This document shows positions 1-7,708 of a DNA stretch of 33,259 nt, in pieces (position 1 is the first letter of the stretch; every line of letters starts with the position of its first letter). The position numbers and the translations under genes were made by a program. The DNA is taken from assembly GCF_020829645.1 (NCBI RefSeq), contig NZ_JAIVFS010000094.1, positions 1 through 33,259 of the forward strand, given 5' to 3'. A model generated the notes under the pieces. The model ran no database searches, had not been told where the DNA came from, and saw only the letters and a program-made list of their open reading frames with translations. The DNA is from Nostoc mirabile CHAB5784 (lineage in GTDB: Bacteria; Cyanobacteriota; Cyanobacteriia; Cyanobacteriales; Nostocaceae).

Positions 1-42
1 TTTTAGCCTTGACACGCTAGTAGTAGCGTGTCAAGGCTAAAA
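1..42. repeat. Perfect 19-bp stem palindrome, copy 1
   Basis: TTTTAGCCTTGACACGCTA (1-19) is followed by a GTAG loop and its exact reverse complement (24-42). It sits at the window edge, so the element may extend further left. Related copies lie at 110-149 and, as one arm only, at 275-296. There is no coding content. It lies downstream of fabD, so it could also act as a transcription end structure. Confidence 0.85.
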
Positions 43-109
43 TGTTGCAATAAATTAGCGCTAAAAACATTGAATTTAAAAGTTCAAAGCCCATTTTATA
101 ATGCACAAC

Positions 110-149
110 TTTAGCCTTGACACGCTACTACTAGGGTGTCAAGCCTAAA
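110..149. repeat. Imperfect palindrome, copy 2 of the TTTAGCCTTGACACGCTA family
   Basis: Arms 110-127 and 132-149 pair with two mismatches around a CTAC loop. That loop is the reverse complement of the GTAG loop in copy 1, so this copy is inverted relative to the first. A third, one-armed copy with one substitution lies at 275-296. Confidence 0.8.
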
Positions 150-163
150 ATGATGCATTAAAC

Positions 164-257
164 GTAGGTTGGGTTGAGCAACGCGAAACCCAACATTCAT
201 CGAGGTGTTGGGTATCATTCTTCGCTGCGCGACGCTGACGCGAACGACCCAACCTAC
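164..257. repeat. GTAGGTTGGGT-type nested hairpin repeat
   Basis: An outer stem GTAGGTTGGGT (164-174) pairs with ACCCAACCTAC (247-257). An inner stem ACCCAACA (188-195) pairs with TGTTGGGT (206-213). A GC-rich stretch around 222-245 (cttcgctgcgcgacgctgacg) looks like a further short repeat lodged in the right part. Repeats of this GTAGGTTGGGTT type are common in Nostoc-like genomes. No ORF is associated. Confidence 0.75.
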
Positions 258-327
258 AAAATTTATTGCACAAATTTAGCTTTGACACGCTACTACAATA
301 CTACTGAAATTTTTCATAAATAAAGAA

Positions 328-1209
328 TTAATCAGGCAAATCAGCAGCACTTTGGATATTTTTTAATATTAAGTCAGGGCTACTACGTTTAATTAAACCA
401 GTTAGCACTTTACCAGGGCCAATTTCTATTACTTGCTGAATGCCGTTGGCTGGTAATTGCAGAGAAATTTCTCGCCATCTTACAGAACCAGTCATTTGTT
501 TATTCAGGCGCTGCTTTAAAATCGCGGCATCAATAGACGCAATTGGTTCTACGTTAGACAACACTGGCACAGTAGCTGGCTGAAATTCTACAGATTCTAG
601 AATGTCTTGGAATTGGGCAGCTGCTGGTGCTATTAAATGTGAGTGAAATGCTCCAGAAACTTTTAGGGGAATAGCACGCTTTGCTTTAACTTGACCCATC
701 ACTGCTTGTACAGCCTCAGTCGTACCTGAAATTACCACCTGAGCCGAACTATTATCATTTGCTATTACCACATCAGGCGTTTGGGCAATGACTTTTTCCA
801 ACTTTTCGCGGTCAAAGTTCATCAAAGCCGCCATCATCCCACCGACGGCACTATCCATGAGTTCTGCACGGCGCTTTACTAGATATAAACCAACCCACCA
901 CTCAAAGACACCCGCTATATAAAGGGCAGTATATTCTCCCAAACTGTGACCAGCAACTAAATCTGGCTTGTGTCCTCCTTCCCGAAGCAGGTCAGCAAGA
1001 ATGCTTTCAACCACATAAAGACTTGGCTGAGTGTATAGCGTCTGTGATAACTTTTCTTCTTCGTTTTTACAGATATTTATTAGAGACCAGCCCAAAATTT
1101 CCTCGGCTTGGGCAAATCTGTTTTTAGCGGAGGGTATATCTAATAAATCTATTCCCATTCCCAGCGCTTGGGAACCTTGGCCGGGAAACACCCATGCAGT
1201 TTTAGTCAT
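328..1209 (-). CDS. fabD: Malonyl-CoA:ACP transacylase FabD
   Basis: Transfers malonyl from CoA to acyl carrier protein, supplying the two-carbon donor for cytosolic type II fatty acid synthesis. At 293 aa it has the usual family length. Visible motifs are the N-terminal VFPGQGSQ, the nucleophile elbow GHSLGEY with Ser89, the VKRRAELM helix with the malonate-binding Arg (about 113-114), and AFHSHL with the catalytic His189. It is the last gene of plsX-fabH-fabD on this strand. The ATG at 1209 is itself part of a heptamer repeat array (ATGACCA-ATGACTA) and has no Shine-Dalgarno sequence, yet conserved sequence begins at residue 4, so the start is well fixed. The WW at residues 104-105 is unusual but lies outside the catalytic motifs. 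Confidence 0.97.
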   Translation of the reverse strand: MTKTAWVFPGQGSQALGMGIDLLDIPSAKNRFAQAEEILGWSLINICKNEEEKLSQTLYTQPSLYVVESILADLLREGGHKPDLVAGHSLGEYTALYIAGVFEWWVGLYLVKRRAELMDSAVGGMMAALMNFDREKLEKVIAQTPDVVIANDNSSAQVVISGTTEAVQAVMGQVKAKRAIPLKVSGAFHSHLIAPAAAQFQDILESVEFQPATVPVLSNVEPIASIDAAILKQRLNKQMTGSVRWREISLQLPANGIQQVIEIGPGKVLTGLIKRSSPDLILKNIQSAADLPD

Positions 1210-1297
1210 TGGTCATTAGTCATTAGTCATTGGTCATTAGTCAGTGGTCATTAGTCATTAGTCATTAACAAAGGACAAATGACTAAGGACAAAATAT
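1210..1297 (-). repeat. TGACTAA/TGACCAA heptamer array between fabH and fabD
   Basis: A short tandemly repeated repetitive (STRR) array fills the whole fabH-fabD gap. On the minus strand about nine ATGACTA/ATGACCA heptamers run straight into the fabD start codon. They are preceded by a TTTGTCC-type stretch next to the fabH stop. Each ATG opens a frame that closes within a few codons. Confidence 0.85.
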
Positions 1298-2290
1298 TCA
1301 CCTTCCCCATTGGAAAATTGCTGCACCCCAGGTAAGACCGGCACCAAAGCCGGATGTAGCAACGATGTCATTGGGTTTAATTTTACCTTCCCGCACTGCT
1401 TCATCTAAAGCTAAGGGAATGGAAGCAGCGGAGGTATTGCCGTACTGGGCGAGATTACTTATAACTTTATGTTCTGGGACATTCAGGCGTTGGGCAACAG
1501 CATCGATAATCCTCTGATTAGCTTGATGCAACAGCAGCCAATCTATTTGGTCAACACTGAGGTTGGCTTGAAATAAAGCTTTATCAATGATTTCGGGCAC
1601 TTTTTGCACAGCAAAGCGGTAGACTTCTTTGCCGTTCATAGTAATCGGTTGGTAAGTGCCTTTGGTGACATTGACACCAGTGAGCAGCTCTTGGGAAGTG
1701 CCTGTATATGCAAGGTTGAGGTGATGGTTTTGAGTGCCATCACTTTTAAGGGCAAATCCTAATAAGCGATCGCTTTTGTCAGCTTGCAATACTACAGCCC
1801 CTGCACCATCACCAAACAATACACAAGTGCGGCGATCTTCCCAATCTACCCAGCGAGAGAGGATATCTGCACCTATCAACAGCACATTTTTATAGACACC
1901 TGTTCTAATGTATTGGGCTGCTGTAACTAGACCAAACACAAAGCCAGAGCAGGCTGCTGTCAAGTCAAAAGCTACTGCGTTGGTGGCTCCCAATTGAGCC
2001 TGTACTTGACAAGCACTACCAAACAAATCATCAGGGGTGGAAGTCGCTAGCAGAATCAGGTCTAGGTCTTCTGGTTTAATTCCCGAAGCTGCGATCGCCT
2101 GACTGCTGGCGGCAGTAGCAAGTACACTCAAGGACTCAGATGGCAGCGCTAATCGCCGTTGACGAATTCCAGTTCTTGTAGCAATCCACTCATCTGATGT
2201 TTCAACTACTTCACTCAATGTCTGGTTGTGTAGGGAAGTTGCTGGTACTGCCGAGCCACTTCCGGTAATTGCTACGCCTAAGTTTTGCAC
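1298..2290 (-). CDS. fabH: Beta-ketoacyl-ACP synthase III (FabH)
   Basis: Condenses acetyl-CoA with malonyl-ACP to start fatty acid elongation. The 330-aa thiolase-fold protein carries the full catalytic triad: Cys114 in AACSGF, His255 in LLHQANQR, and Asn285 in QYGNTSAAS. The N-terminal TSDEWIATRTGIRQRR stretch is the usual CoA-site loop. The start is GTG at 2290, with a GGGAG ribosome site seven bases upstream. The gene lies between plsX (141 bp upstream) and fabD (88 bp downstream). Both gaps are filled mainly by heptamer repeats, so the genes are probably co-transcribed although spaced unusually far apart for an operon. Confidence 0.97.
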   Translation of the reverse strand: MQNLGVAITGSGSAVPATSLHNQTLSEVVETSDEWIATRTGIRQRRLALPSESLSVLATAASSQAIAASGIKPEDLDLILLATSTPDDLFGSACQVQAQLGATNAVAFDLTAACSGFVFGLVTAAQYIRTGVYKNVLLIGADILSRWVDWEDRRTCVLFGDGAGAVVLQADKSDRLLGFALKSDGTQNHHLNLAYTGTSQELLTGVNVTKGTYQPITMNGKEVYRFAVQKVPEIIDKALFQANLSVDQIDWLLLHQANQRIIDAVAQRLNVPEHKVISNLAQYGNTSAASIPLALDEAVREGKIKPNDIVATSGFGAGLTWGAAIFQWGR

Positions 2291-2317
2291 TCCTAATCTC
2301 CCAAGCTATCAGCTTTT

Positions 2318-2431
2318 TGTCTTTTGTCTTTTGTCCTTTGTCATTTGTCCTTTGTCATTTGTCCTGTACCAGTTGTCCTTTGTCCTTTACAAATGACTAA
2401 TGACTAATGACTAATGACCAATGACTAATGA
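2318..2431. repeat. TTTGTCC and TGACTAA heptamer arrays between plsX and fabH
   Basis: The left half is made of TTTGTCC/TTTGTCA heptamers (about 2319-2390) and the right half of TGACTAA heptamers (about 2392-2431). The two halves are partly complementary and could fold into a long imperfect hairpin. It is a classic cyanobacterial STRR region with no coding potential. Confidence 0.8.
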
Positions 2432-3454
2432 CTAACCGCTCTCGCGCTCTAGGATATATTGGGACTGAATTCGTTGTAGCACCTGGTTGTCAACAGCTTC
2501 TTTTGCCATGCGAATTGCATTAAAAATTGAAGGAGCTTGTGAGCTACCGTGACCGATAAAACAGACTCCCGCCACGCCTAGTAGCAAAGCGCCGCCATGT
2601 TCTGCGTGATCCATGCGCTGCTTAATCCGCTTCAGGTTTGGTTTTAAGAGTGCTGAACCGATTTGGCCGTGTAATCCTTGGGGTAATTCTTCCCGCAGAA
2701 TTTGCAGAATCACTTCTCCGACGGCTTCGGCAAATTTTAATAATACATTGCCTACAAAGCCGTCACAGACAATCACATCAAAGCGACCAGAAAGCACATC
2801 ACGCCCTTCGGCATTGCCAATAAAATTAATTTGGGAATTTTCGCGGAGTAGTTGGTGGGCACGGACGGCTGCATCATTGCCTTTAGAGTCTTCTTCACCG
2901 ATATTCAGCAAACCTACTTTAGGTTCGGTTGTACCTAAAACATATTGACTGTAAGCCGATCCCATGACGGCAAACTGCTCTAAAAATTTCGGACGGCAAT
3001 CTACATTCGCGCCGACATCAAGTACCAACACTGGCTTACCAGCAACAATTGTCGGAAAAACAGTCCCTATGGCTGGGCGGTCAATTCCTGGCAATCGTCC
3101 TAAGCGGAGCAAAGCTGATGCCATCGCTGCCCCAGAGTGGCCGGCAGAAAATACGGCATCTGCTTTTTGCTGCTTGACTAAATCCATCGCCACATTGATA
3201 GAAGCCTTGCGTTTGCGTCTAACTGCATTTAAAGGCTCCTCATCCATAGCGATCGCTTCCTGTGCAGTCACGATCTCCACCTGCCCTAAATTAGTTTTTG
3301 GTGGCAAGGCAGCTTCTATTTGTTGAGGATCACCAACCAGTAATACATCTACACCCAATTCTTCCCTTGCTCGCAATGCGCCAGCAACGATTTCACCGGG
3401 TGCGTGATCCCCTCCCATTGCGTCAATTGCGATCCGTACGCGAGTCGATCCCAT
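2432..3454 (-). CDS. plsX: Phosphate acyltransferase PlsX
   Basis: Makes acyl-phosphate from acyl-ACP, feeding the PlsY route to lysophosphatidic acid at the membrane. At 340 aa it is full length. Typical motifs are IAIDAMGGDHAPGEIV near the N-terminus, the FSAGHSGAAMA loop, VLDVGANVDCRP, and the C-terminal HGGALLLGVAGVCFIGHGSS. The start is ATG at 3454. It is the first gene of the plsX-fabH-fabD group, the usual bacterial arrangement coupling phospholipid and fatty-acid initiation. Because pepA upstream is separated by a large GC-skewed repeat, a promoter for the group probably lies at 3455-3580. Confidence 0.97.
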   Translation of the reverse strand: MGSTRVRIAIDAMGGDHAPGEIVAGALRAREELGVDVLLVGDPQQIEAALPPKTNLGQVEIVTAQEAIAMDEEPLNAVRRKRKASINVAMDLVKQQKADAVFSAGHSGAAMASALLRLGRLPGIDRPAIGTVFPTIVAGKPVLVLDVGANVDCRPKFLEQFAVMGSAYSQYVLGTTEPKVGLLNIGEEDSKGNDAAVRAHQLLRENSQINFIGNAEGRDVLSGRFDVIVCDGFVGNVLLKFAEAVGEVILQILREELPQGLHGQIGSALLKPNLKRIKQRMDHAEHGGALLLGVAGVCFIGHGSSQAPSIFNAIRMAKEAVDNQVLQRIQSQYILERESG

Positions 3455-3589
3455 TGCTCAGAGCTTTTAGAAACCTTACAAATTTTACCAGATGGCTTTG
3501 CCGAAAAAGCTTAACTTTCTGACTGCCAAATTATTTCTGTTACTATTGCAACAATTTTTGCTGGCAAGCTCAAGATAGCACGAATTGTT

Positions 3590-3778
3590 TGGGAGTAGGG
3601 AGTGGGGAGTGGGGAGTGGGTATTGGAAAGAGGCAGAGGGGCAGGGAGCAGGGAGCAGAGAGAAAGAGGTAATTTTATTTTTTATTCTCCGTCTTGCCCC
3701 CTGCCCCCTGCCCCCTGCTCCCCTGCCTCTCCTTCTCCCCCTACTCCCTACTCCCTACTCCCCACTCCCTTCTACCCA
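3590..3778. repeat. GGGGAGT/CTCCCTA heptamer repeat pair forming a large inverted repeat
   Basis: The left half (about 3590-3672) is purine-rich with GGGGAGT and GCAGGGA units. The right half (about 3697-3778) is pyrimidine-rich with CCCCTGC and CTCCCTA units. The halves are broadly complementary and separated by an AT-rich 3673-3695 loop, so the whole block can form a long hairpin. It runs into the last codons of pepA at 3755. The open frames across it are low-complexity artefacts. Confidence 0.8.
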
Positions 3779-5236
3779 GTTAACTAGCGTCCGAACGCCG
3801 TAGCCGGTTGCCCCCGAACTGTTGTAGCCATTTTCTTTATCTGTCCACACTGGGCCAGCAATATCTAAGTGCGCCCAAGGTGTGTCTTTGACGAATTGCT
3901 TAAGGAAAAGGGCGGCGGTAATGGAACCACCTGGACGCGGGCCAGTATTTTTCATGTCCGCAATGCCAGACTTTAGCCCTTCAAAATATTTTTCTTCCAT
4001 TGGCATCCGCCAAATCTTTTCTCCTGAAGTTTGGGCAGCTTTCTCTAGCTGGGAAGCGACAGCATCATCGGGGGTGTATAAACCAGCAATATCTTCACCC
4101 AAGGCAATGACGTTAGCACCGGTCAGGGTGGCTAAATCCACGATCGCATCTAATCCCAATTTGTCGGCAAACACCAAGGCATCTGCTAGGGTCAAACGTC
4201 CTTCAGCGTCGGTGTTGTTAACTTCGATTGTTTTGCCGTTTGATGCTGTAAGAATGTCTCCAGGGTGCATGGCGCGACCGCTAATCATGTTTTCAGCCAC
4301 CGCCGAGATGAAGTGAACCTCAACATCTGGCTTAATTTGAGCAATTGCTTTTGCCGCGCCCAAGGTAGCAGCTGCACCGCCCATATCGATTTTCATGGTT
4401 TCGATGCCGCTACCTGCACCTTTAATATTGAGTCCACCAGAATCAAAGGTTACACCTTTGCCAATAATTGCTAGTTTCTTTTTGGGTGTACCTTCTGGCT
4501 TGTAAGTCAGGTGAATGAATTTAGGTGGCAACTCGGAAGCTTGCGCTACTCCCAAAAATGCACCCATACCCAACTTTTCACAGTCTTCTCTTTCTAGAAT
4601 TTCTACTTGTAAACCGTACTCGCTTGCGATCGCTTGAGCAGTTTCTGCCAAAGTAATTGGTGTTACTGCATTAGCTGGTGCTGCTACTAACTCCCGTGCC
4701 AAGTTTACCCCTGACACAATTTGATTGGCGCGGGTGATGGCTGCTTCTTGTCCACCGAATCCTAGTAAATCTACGGTTTCTATTTGTGAACCTTTATCTT
4801 CTGGTTCTGATTTAAAGCGAATATCTTGGTAAAGCGCCAATTCTACACCTTCTGCGATCGCTTGGGCGCTTGCGGCTGGATCGTTATTCCACAATGGCAA
4901 ACTAAATCCCAAAATTTTACTTTTTTGCTTTTTTGCCACTCTGGCTACAGCAGCAGCAGCGCGTCGCAAAGTGTCGAGTTTTAGTTCATCTGGTTTACCT
5001 AAGCCTACCAGAATCAATTTCCGCACTGGGCTACCAGGATTCACACGAGTGAAGATGGTACTGTTGGCTTTACCTTTAAATTCTTCTTCAGCAATTAGTT
5101 CTTTTAAGACCCCGGAAAACTTTTCATCTAAAGTTGCCAATTCTCCAGTTAACTCTACTGCATCTTCAAATAATCCAATTGCCAAACTATCGCCTGCCCA
5201 TTCTAGCAAAGGCTTATCACTAGGTTGAATTGTCAT
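3755..5236 (-). CDS. pepA: Leucyl aminopeptidase (M17 family)
   Basis: A cytosolic two-metal aminopeptidase that removes N-terminal residues from peptides; in many bacteria PepA also binds DNA. The 493-aa protein has the M17 layout: a variable N-terminal macro-like domain (about 1-170) and a catalytic C-terminal domain. Metal-binding and catalytic motifs are visible as KGVTFDSGG (Lys260, Asp265), KIDMGGAA around 282-289, and NTDAEGRLTLADAL at 341. The start is ATG at 5236, with no strong ribosome site. The last residues (WVEGSGE) are encoded inside the edge of the GGGGAGT repeat block, suggesting the repeat has reached the 3' end of the gene. Confidence 0.96.
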   Translation of the reverse strand: MTIQPSDKPLLEWAGDSLAIGLFEDAVELTGELATLDEKFSGVLKELIAEEEFKGKANSTIFTRVNPGSPVRKLILVGLGKPDELKLDTLRRAAAAVARVAKKQKSKILGFSLPLWNNDPAASAQAIAEGVELALYQDIRFKSEPEDKGSQIETVDLLGFGGQEAAITRANQIVSGVNLARELVAAPANAVTPITLAETAQAIASEYGLQVEILEREDCEKLGMGAFLGVAQASELPPKFIHLTYKPEGTPKKKLAIIGKGVTFDSGGLNIKGAGSGIETMKIDMGGAAATLGAAKAIAQIKPDVEVHFISAVAENMISGRAMHPGDILTASNGKTIEVNNTDAEGRLTLADALVFADKLGLDAIVDLATLTGANVIALGEDIAGLYTPDDAVASQLEKAAQTSGEKIWRMPMEEKYFEGLKSGIADMKNTGPRPGGSITAALFLKQFVKDTPWAHLDIAGPVWTDKENGYNSSGATGYGVRTLVNWVEGSGE

Positions 5237-5325
5237 GTTGGGATTTTGTGTAAATATTCCTTCTTGTACCAGTATTGCTCAAAATTCTTGTTTAATGGTG
5301 AGGGGAGTGGGGATTCGGCATTAGG

Positions 5326-5385
5326 CACTTGTACTGAGCGAAGTCGTTGGCGCAGCCTCTCGTAGAGAAGTATTGGGCATTGGGA
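5326..5385. repeat. CACTTGTACTGAGCG interspersed repeat, copy A
   Basis: It has the form cacttgtactgagcgaagtc followed by a gttggcgcagcctctcgtagaga block, then agtattgggcattggg. The CTCT-cgt-AGAG core is a small hairpin. Copies of the same design occur at 8541-8597, 30912-30992 and, rearranged, 32009-32075. It lies upstream of pepA, between pepA and the 42-bp array. Confidence 0.75.
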
Positions 5386-5440
5386 TTGGTGGAATAGGGG
5401 TTATTACCTATAATTTAGCTAATTGGTATAAATAGCACTA

Positions 5441-5719
5441 GTTAATGAGTCTTTGATACTCATTAATCCACCTCAGAACTCCGTTAACGAGTCTTTGATA
5501 CTCGTTAATCCACCTCAGAACTCCGTTAACGAGTCTTTGATACTCGTTAATCCACCTCAGAACTCCGTTAACGAGTCTTTGATACTCATTGATCCATCTC
5601 AGAACTCCGTTAACGAGTCTTTGATCCTCGTTAATCCACCTCAGAACTCCGTTAACGAGTCTTTGATCCTCGTTAATCCACCTCAGAACTCCGTTAACGA
5701 GTCTTTGATACTCGTTAAT
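5441..5719. repeat. Seven-unit 42-bp tandem palindromic repeat
   Basis: Units begin at 5441, 5483, 5525, 5567, 5609, 5651 and 5693. The first six are 42 bp and the last is a 27-bp partial unit ending exactly after the hairpin. Each unit holds TTAACGAGT-ctttgat-ACTCGTTAA, a 9-bp stem with a 7-nt loop, plus a spacer ccacctcagaactccg. The first unit has paired changes in both arms (TTAATGAGT/ACTCATTAA), so its stem is kept. Units at 5609 and 5651 read CTTTGATCCTC and keep an 8-bp stem. The unit at 5567 is damaged. Because 42 is divisible by three, long but meaningless frames run across both strands. It lies between the EcsC-like gene and pepA. Confidence 0.9.
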
Positions 5720-5759
5720 AAAGCTATGCACTTCACTGTTTTACCTCCTGCCCAAAGCC

Positions 5760-6926
5760 CTATGCCCCAATTTCATTTGTATCAATATCAAATTTGCTGG
5801 CGATCACTTCTATTATTTCTTGCTCAACTGGTGTAGTCTTATTGTCAAGCTGGGCAATTTTGTAACACTGAGCCAGCAAGGGTATAGCAAAATCACGATT
5901 TAGCTGATTGAGCAGTATATCTAAAGACTTGGGCGATTTGATATTTCGCGCAATGGCATCCAAGGAGTTAGGGCTGAGGTTTAGAGTTTGTAATTCTGGC
6001 AAAATTTCTTCCCAAGTCTTCTCTGGATGACTAGCCAGGATCATGTGAACTAAAATTTGATCCATGACGGCTTCTTGAGCGATCGCAGTTTCTAGATACT
6101 TTTCACTTTCTGCTTTTAATGTTGCTAGTGTCTGTGGCGATGAGAGCGAAGTTGATTCATCTAGCTTGGCTTCGTAAAATCGACAAGCAGCATACCCTAA
6201 TGAATAAATCATCGTCGCATTTGAACTAGCTCCAATTAACGCACCCGCCAAGGGTATATTTCGCAGCAAGCCTAATCCCGCAGCTTTCAACAGACGGCTT
6301 CCACCCAAGGCCAGACCAAAAATTGCCAAAACTTCACCTTTACGGGCAGGATCTTTTAAATCTAGCCCGTAGACAGATGCAATCTGATAAAGCATTTCTG
6401 ACTGTATTTTGGTTGTGGCTGTTAAATCAATTGCCAACAATGCAACTGCTATTCCTGGTAAAACACTTGTTGCTAGTCCAACTGTGCCTGCTTGAGTTGC
6501 TTTTTCGACCATGATTCGGTGAGCAATCTGGCTAGCTGATTCATTTGGATACTGTTGCTTGAGCTTGTTTACTGCAACTTCTGCTTTTTCCAAATCAACA
6601 GCGTCAGTAGTACCAATTAGCCAATTTAGATTTAATACTCCAGATAGTTTTCTAATCAGCCAATTTTCGTTCAGGCTATTCACAACCTGACCGCTACTTT
6701 GAGTTGTTTGCTCAATAAACTTGTGTGTTTCTTTCGCTGTTGCTTCTCCCACCCCTACTGCTGTGTCTAAAACTGCTTTGCCAGTCTCAGCAACAGTTTT
6801 AATAAAAGACTCTACTATAGACGGTTGATTTTCTACTGATGATTGAGCCTGAATTTTTACTTTTGAAGTTTCTTTGGGTGAATTAACTGATTTATTCACC
6901 TGTATCTCTTGGGGTTTGTCTGTCAT
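5760..6926 (-). CDS. EcsC-like membrane-associated protein
   Basis: A 388-aa protein of unknown biochemical role. Residues 1-100 are polar and low-complexity, probably disordered or coiled. Residues about 130-260 hold glycine/alanine-rich hydrophobic segments (LATSVLPGIAVALLAIDL; ALGGSRLLKAAGLGLL; IPLAGALIGASSN), followed by YGLDLKDPARKGEVLAIFGLA-like sequence that resembles the EcsC family. The C-terminal 100 residues are an all-helical acidic segment faintly like TerB domains. The start is ATG at 6924-6926. It is monocistronic on this strand, with the 42-bp palindromic array just downstream. The EcsC assignment is by pattern recognition and moderately sure; the TerB similarity is speculative. 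Confidence 0.7.
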   Translation of the reverse strand: MTDKPQEIQVNKSVNSPKETSKVKIQAQSSVENQPSIVESFIKTVAETGKAVLDTAVGVGEATAKETHKFIEQTTQSSGQVVNSLNENWLIRKLSGVLNLNWLIGTTDAVDLEKAEVAVNKLKQQYPNESASQIAHRIMVEKATQAGTVGLATSVLPGIAVALLAIDLTATTKIQSEMLYQIASVYGLDLKDPARKGEVLAIFGLALGGSRLLKAAGLGLLRNIPLAGALIGASSNATMIYSLGYAACRFYEAKLDESTSLSSPQTLATLKAESEKYLETAIAQEAVMDQILVHMILASHPEKTWEEILPELQTLNLSPNSLDAIARNIKSPKSLDILLNQLNRDFAIPLLAQCYKIAQLDNKTTPVEQEIIEVIASKFDIDTNEIGA

Positions 6927-7020
6927 TGCTTGACACCATCTTGTAAAGCCTCTTTCTTTAATTTTTAGCGAAATATAAGTGGCTCTACATCCCTCTATAA
7001 ACGTAAATATCAGTTTCAGA

Positions 7021-7398
7021 TTAACTATTTCCTTGTCTAAACAACTGTCTTAATCCATCAACAATAGGAACATATTGTTCAGGGGTGAGTGTTCCCAAAT
7101 ACGCCAAAACTCGATTTATATCTAATCCCCGCGTTTGATCTAGTAAGACAATGGAAGACAGAGGCAAACCACCAGCACCATCTGACAAATGCGGATATAA
7201 GCTGGGATTATTGAACACCCAAGAACCACTCTGGGTAGTTAAAGGTGCAATCATTAGCATTGGATAGCGGACTTCTCCCCAAGGTATACCGACCACTACA
7301 GCAGGTCGAGTTCCTTGCTGTTCACGTCCTCTAGGAGTACTAGTAGGCAAAGTTACTATAACTACGTCGCCACATTCAAGCAAATCAGGTTGGAGCAT
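7021..7398 (-). CDS. MazF/PemK-family toxin, probable endoribonuclease
   Basis: About 125 aa from the ATG at 7398. The frame extends to a TTG at 7410, but the ATG sits five bases after a GGTGG site and gives the usual N-terminus. LLECGDVVIVTLP, GTRPAVVVGIPWG, a MLMIAPLTTQ strand and SSIVLLDQTRGLD follow the PemK/MazF beta-barrel order, the fold of mRNA-cleaving toxins. It overlaps the end of the upstream small gene by 14 nt (the TGA of that gene lies at 7385-7387), a typical antitoxin-first type II toxin-antitoxin arrangement that couples translation. The target sequence cannot be told from the sequence. Confidence 0.85.
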   Translation of the reverse strand: MLQPDLLECGDVVIVTLPTSTPRGREQQGTRPAVVVGIPWGEVRYPMLMIAPLTTQSGSWVFNNPSLYPHLSDGAGGLPLSSIVLLDQTRGLDINRVLAYLGTLTPEQYVPIVDGLRQLFRQGNS

Positions 7399-7633
7399 TC
7401 TTGCCACCAAGAACTTTTATCCCAACTCCAGGGATATATTCTACTGGCTTGCCTTTTGGCTGCTCTTGGGAACCCCAATCATAAGAGTCTTCTGGAAGTA
7501 AATTTCCTTCGCTTTGATTAATTTCGTCATTTAATAATTGCCACAGTTGATGTTTTTCTTCTAAAGGAAGGTTGGCAATGGCATCTAGAAGTGATTTAAA
7601 AGGAATTTGCAGTTTGACAGTTGTTGTGGTCAT
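7385..7633 (-). CDS. Antitoxin partner of the MazF-type toxin
   Basis: A small acidic 82-aa protein beginning MTTTTVKLQIPFKSLLDAI. The LPLEEKHQLWQLLNDEI helix resembles the short antitoxin-like proteins common beside toxins in cyanobacteria. The C-terminus (EDSYDWGSQEQPKGKP onward) is polar and probably disordered until it wraps the toxin. It overlaps the toxin start by 14 nt. No classic MazE DNA-binding signature is obvious, so autoregulation is inferred from gene order only. Confidence 0.75.
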   Translation of the reverse strand: MTTTTVKLQIPFKSLLDAIANLPLEEKHQLWQLLNDEINQSEGNLLPEDSYDWGSQEQPKGKPVEYIPGVGIKVLGGKNAPT

Positions 7634-7667
7634 AGTGGGTTTTGAGTTTGTTTAATTAATTTGTATT

Positions 7668-7708
7668 TGATGTGTAGGCGCAGCCCGCCGTAGGCATCGC
7701 GCCTCACC
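7668..7708. repeat. Short GTAGGCGCAGCCCGCCGTAGGCATCGC repeat
   Basis: A GC-rich module (7673-7700) in an otherwise AT-rich gap between the toxin-antitoxin pair and the hydrolase gene. Modules of this type recur in Nostoc-like genomes. It abuts the 3' end of the hydrolase gene at 7709. Confidence 0.5.

Noticed and set aside
3585..3803. Two overlapping small proteins in the G-rich block
   Set aside because: Low-complexity translations of heptamer repeats that run into the pepA 3' end on the opposite strand.
5441..5719. CRISPR array
   Set aside because: The spacers between palindromes are identical rather than unique, and no cas genes are present.
5438..5836. Repetitive proteins on both strands over the 42-bp array
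   Set aside because: The unit length is divisible by three, so any frame without a stop in the unit stays open. The peptides are exact 14-residue repeats with no start signals and no family.
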